DNA of 15,980 nt from Firmicutes bacterium UBA1535. Its GTDB lineage: Bacteria; Bacillota; Clostridia; Tissierellales; Sedimentibacteraceae. The translations under genes were made by a program, and so were the position numbers. The DNA lies in assembly GCA_002323775.1 (NCBI GenBank), contig DCPV01000071.1, positions 1 to 15,980 of the forward strand, read 5' to 3'. The notes beneath the pieces are model-generated. The model saw only the letters and a program-made list of their open reading frames with translations, was not told where the DNA came from and made no database searches. Of the stretch, positions 14,336 through 15,980 are shown piece by piece. Every line of letters starts with the position of its first letter. Position 1 is the first letter of the stretch.

Positions 14336-14345
14336 CGTTTGTCAA
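14317..14345 (-). promoter_or_regulatory. Promoter of the gpx-ohrR operon
   Basis: On the minus strand TTGACA (14340-14345) and TACAAT (14317-14322) are separated by 17 bases. Both hexamers are near consensus. The spacer holds CAATTTAATTG (14325-14335 on the plus strand), an OhrR-box-like palindrome. Transcription would start near 14310, ~85 bases before the gpx ATG. Confidence 0.78.
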
Positions 14346-14498
14346 TACTTTTTTTGAAATTTTTTTATTTTATTTAACATTAGCAATTTCAACATAGACA
14401 AGCAACTTAAATTTGGTCTGAAAATTTATGATTGTTTAACATTTTTATTTATTAGCTATATTTTTTTATTATTTTGAATGTAGATAATTACAATAAAC
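14346..14498. other. AT-rich intergenic stretch between divergent promoters
   Basis: No gene, hairpin or repeat of note is seen between the gpx -35 and the ATP-pyrophosphatase -35. Confidence 0.5.
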
Positions 14499-14527
14499 TT
14501 GTAAAGAAGTCTTAATAATTGTATAAT
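14499..14527 (+). promoter_or_regulatory. Promoter of the Dph6-like gene
   Basis: TTGTAA (14499-14504) precedes TATAAT (14522-14527) with a 17-base spacer. Transcription would start near 14534, giving a leader of ~130 bases before the ATG at 14666. Confidence 0.65.
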
Positions 14528-14665
14528 ATTATGAAATATAACTTAATTGAATTCAAAATTGAAAGAAATGATAGATAATAATAAGATATGTACTAAGCTC
14601 ATACAAGAGTGTTATATTTTTCTTAAAGAAAGCGAGTTTTTGTACAATGGAGGCATTGATATAAT

Positions 14666-15349
14666 ATGGAAAATAATATTTTATGGAGAAACGGAGCTGT
14701 CGGCAAAAAATTTGTTGCTTCATTCAGCGGCGGAAAGGATAGTACATTTGCTTTATACAAGGCTATGTCAGTTGGTGAAGCAGTTGCGCTAATAGTAATG
14801 ATGGATGAGCATGGTGTTCATTCGAGGTCGCATAGACTTACTGAAAAAATTATAAAGGAGCAAGCTTCTTCTATTGGATTACCTGTATTTTCAGATGCTG
14901 CAAGCTGGAACGATTATGAGAGTAAATTTATCAGACTCTTAGAAAAAACAAAAGATATGGGTGCAGAGGTCTTAGTTGCCGGTGATTTAGATGTTCCGGA
15001 TAAGGACTGCTGGCATGATATTGTTACAAAGAAAGTAGGACTTGGCTTAGCCTTGCCATTAAGAGGGACAAATCATCGAGAAGTAGTCACAGAGTTTGTG
15101 AAAGCAGGCTTTAAATGTGTTATTGTAACAGTTAATTTATCTATGGGAATGAAAATTGAAGATTTAGGAAAGGAATTAAGCCTTGAATATATAGAAATTT
15201 TAGAAAATCGAGGAATTGACAGTTGCGGAGAGGCTGGAGAATTTCATACTATAGTAATTGACGGTCCTATATTTAAAAATAAGATAGATGTCAAATTCGG
15301 AGAAATACTTCAAGACAAGGAATATGCTTTTTTAGATTGTAGCTTATAA
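14666..15349 (+). CDS. Dph6/MJ0570-type ATP-pyrophosphatase (diphthine-ammonia-ligase-like)
   Basis: 227 residues. The N-type ATP-pyrophosphatase P-loop FSGGKDSTFALYKA (20-33) adenylates a substrate carboxylate or carbonyl, and the family-specific block GIDSCGEAGEFHTIVIDGP (183-201) closes the active site; the rest matches this family in length. In eukaryotes and archaea Dph6 amidates diphthine on EF-2, but bacteria have no diphthamide, so the bacterial substrate is unknown. The start is ATG at 14666, with GGAGG 12 bases upstream, a rather long gap; the next codon upstream in frame after 14660 is TGA (14657-14659), so there is little choice. About 14 extra residues precede the usual K-K-F-V-A-S-F-S-G-G start. 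A 74-codon frame from 14568 overlaps it out of frame and is judged a shadow. The gene is monocistronic between a promoter and a strong hairpin. Confidence 0.85.
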   Translation: MENNILWRNGAVGKKFVASFSGGKDSTFALYKAMSVGEAVALIVMMDEHGVHSRSHRLTEKIIKEQASSIGLPVFSDAASWNDYESKFIRLLEKTKDMGAEVLVAGDLDVPDKDCWHDIVTKKVGLGLALPLRGTNHREVVTEFVKAGFKCVIVTVNLSMGMKIEDLGKELSLEYIEILENRGIDSCGEAGEFHTIVIDGPIFKNKIDVKFGEILQDKEYAFLDCSL

Positions 15350-15352
15350 GGT

Positions 15353-15400
15353 ATAAATAGTGGCAAATTATTATTTCCTTAACAATTTGCCACTATTTAT
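15353..15400. terminator. 17-bp perfect hairpin, bidirectional terminator of the Dph6-like gene and the minus-strand remnant
   Basis: 15353-15369 pairs perfectly with 15384-15400 over 17 bp (core AAATAGTGGCAAATT / AATTTGCCACTATTT), with a 14-base loop. The outer pairs are A/T rich, so a U tract is supplied on either strand within the stem. It starts three bases after the gene's TAA. Confidence 0.75.
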
Positions 15401-15406
15401 TGTAAT

Positions 15407-15565
15407 TTACATCAATTTACAGCCTCTGTATTTATCTAAAACAGGACAATTGAATCTGTTATAATCTTTTTCTTTTTGTATAATTATTTATTATAAACTT
15501 TATATAATATCTAAAAGCTTTGTTCCAATAATCTCTTTTTTATCGTCAGAAATTGTTGCTATCAT
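15407..15565 (-). pseudogene. Interrupted minus-strand frame following a ribosome binding site
   Basis: An AAGGAGT ribosome binding site precedes the ATG complementary to 15563-15565. The frame reads MIATISDDKKEIIGTKLLDII and stops at TAA (15500-15502); two further TAAs follow at 15491-15496. The same frame then resumes with QKEKDYNRFNCPVLDKYRGCKLM up to TAA (15407-15409), next to the 17-bp hairpin; this string is quoted as KDYNRFNCPVLDKYRGC for its cysteine-bearing core. The intact start, the continued frame and the Cys pair suggest a decayed gene of ~53 codons. The 21-residue opening frame could also be a genuine tiny ORF. I do not recognise a family. Confidence 0.35.
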
Positions 15566-15622
15566 ATGTTATCACTCCTTATTTGTATTCTTCGTGAATC
15601 CTGATGAAATTTTAAAACAGTA

Positions 15623-15860
15623 TTATGCAATATCAATTTCGTCATCGGATACACCTTCATAAAATCTGTTTAACATTTTGATGAGAACTCCCCCATAACT
15701 TCAGTTAATTCACTTAATGCCGGTGCTTCTTCAAATAAAAACATACTTATTAGAAAGAAAAACTGCTTACATGTAATCTCTAGGAATCTCCTTCTGCTTG
15801 CAATCTGTTACCAAACGCAAAAAAGTCCAATTGGGGAATTATATTAATAAAAATGCACAT
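15623..15860 (-). pseudogene. Decayed MarR-family regulator with frameshifts and internal deletion
   Basis: Three minus-strand frames follow each other without a gap. Frame one starts at ATG (15858-15860) behind AGAGGG and reads INIIPQLDFFAFGNRLQAEG before TAG (15780-15782). Frame two, from ~15786, continues with FLEITCKQFFFLISMFLFEE then APALSELTEVMGEFSSK and ends at TAA (15670-15672). Frame three, from ATG 15674-15676, gives MLNRFYEGVSDDEIDIA and ends at 15623. Together they follow the MarR order: N-terminal helix N-R-L-Q-x-x-G-D, E-I-T-x-K-Q-x-F-x-L, P-x-L-S-E-L-x-E-x-M-G-x-S-S of the winged-helix, then the C-terminal helix ending L-x-x-F-Y-E-G-x-S-D-E-E-I. The recognition-helix/wing half, about 50 or more residues, is missing, so the gene is dead. 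The MarR reading is my inference from motif order. Confidence 0.6.
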
Positions 15861-15980
15861 CGACGGAAGCCCTCTTACTGGATAGTATGATCGGTGTCTG
15901 GTTCTTTATTTCAAGGCTGAGCTCAATCGTACCATCTAAAGATTCTTTTATGTGAGATTTCATCTCTCCATCTTTCGGAG
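15844..15980 (-). CDS. C-terminal fragment of an unidentified protein (runs off right edge)
   Basis: One minus frame is open from the right edge to TAA at 15844-15846, about 45 codons, ending KRASVDVHFY and including SLDGTIELSLEIKNQTP. It overlaps the first bases of the MarR-like pseudogene by ~17 bp. The composition is protein-like and the other two minus frames are closed here. No family is recognised; it may be another decayed remnant. Confidence 0.3.
   Translation of the reverse strand, partial: PKDGEMKSHIKESLDGTIELSLEIKNQTPIILSSKRASVDVHFY

Noticed and set aside
14547..14792. 81-codon plus frame upstream of and overlapping the Dph6-like gene
   Set aside because: It overlaps 127 bases of a confident gene out of frame, its best ATG (14568) has only a weak GAAAG upstream, and it shows no known domain. 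The 5' part is more simply the untranslated leader.

Overview
The window is AT-rich DNA with short intergenic gaps, AGGAGG-type ribosome binding sites, sigma-A-like TTGACA/TATAAT promoters, a lipoprotein-type binding protein and a Bacillus-type OhrR. This fits a low-GC Bacillota, probably a clostridial lineage. I cannot name the species from the sequence. There is no rRNA, tRNA, CRISPR array, transposase or phage gene.

Left part (1-7530): a TetR-family repressor gene runs off the left edge, with a near-perfect palindrome over its promoter. Next is an AraC-family regulator on the minus strand, divergent from a five-gene plus-strand operon. The operon encodes a lipoprotein binding protein, two FecCD permeases, a FecE-type ATPase and a fused membrane/ATPase exporter-fold ABC half-transporter. 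It looks like an iron-siderophore (or heme) uptake unit. ATGA overlaps join permease 1 to permease 2 and the ATPase to the exporter-fold protein, and a strong hairpin terminator ends the unit. The intergenic region between regulator and operon holds phased direct repeats on the AraC side and three evenly spaced inverted repeats over the operon promoter and 5' leader.

Middle part (7635-12798, all minus strand): a probable three-gene unit (START/SRPBCC protein, small four-helix membrane protein, GNAT acetyltransferase), a membrane-anchored protein of unknown function, a compact alkyltransferase-like protein that keeps its catalytic cysteine, a coupled pair of a PII-like signalling protein and a CPA2-type cation:proton antiporter, and a RimJ/RimL-type acetyltransferase.

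Right part (12799-15980): glutathione peroxidase and OhrR on the minus strand form a peroxide-response operon, with OhrR-box-like AATTG/CAATT repeats over its promoter. A Dph6/MJ0570-type ATP-pyrophosphatase gene follows on the plus strand and ends in a 17-bp perfect hairpin. The last ~570 bases carry decayed minus-strand coding sequence, including a frameshifted and internally deleted MarR-family regulator.

No completely new system stands out. The points most worth a second look are the coupled exporter-fold ABC protein in the iron operon, the PII-like/antiporter pair, the OhrR control of a glutathione peroxidase, and the symmetric architecture of the iron-operon promoter.
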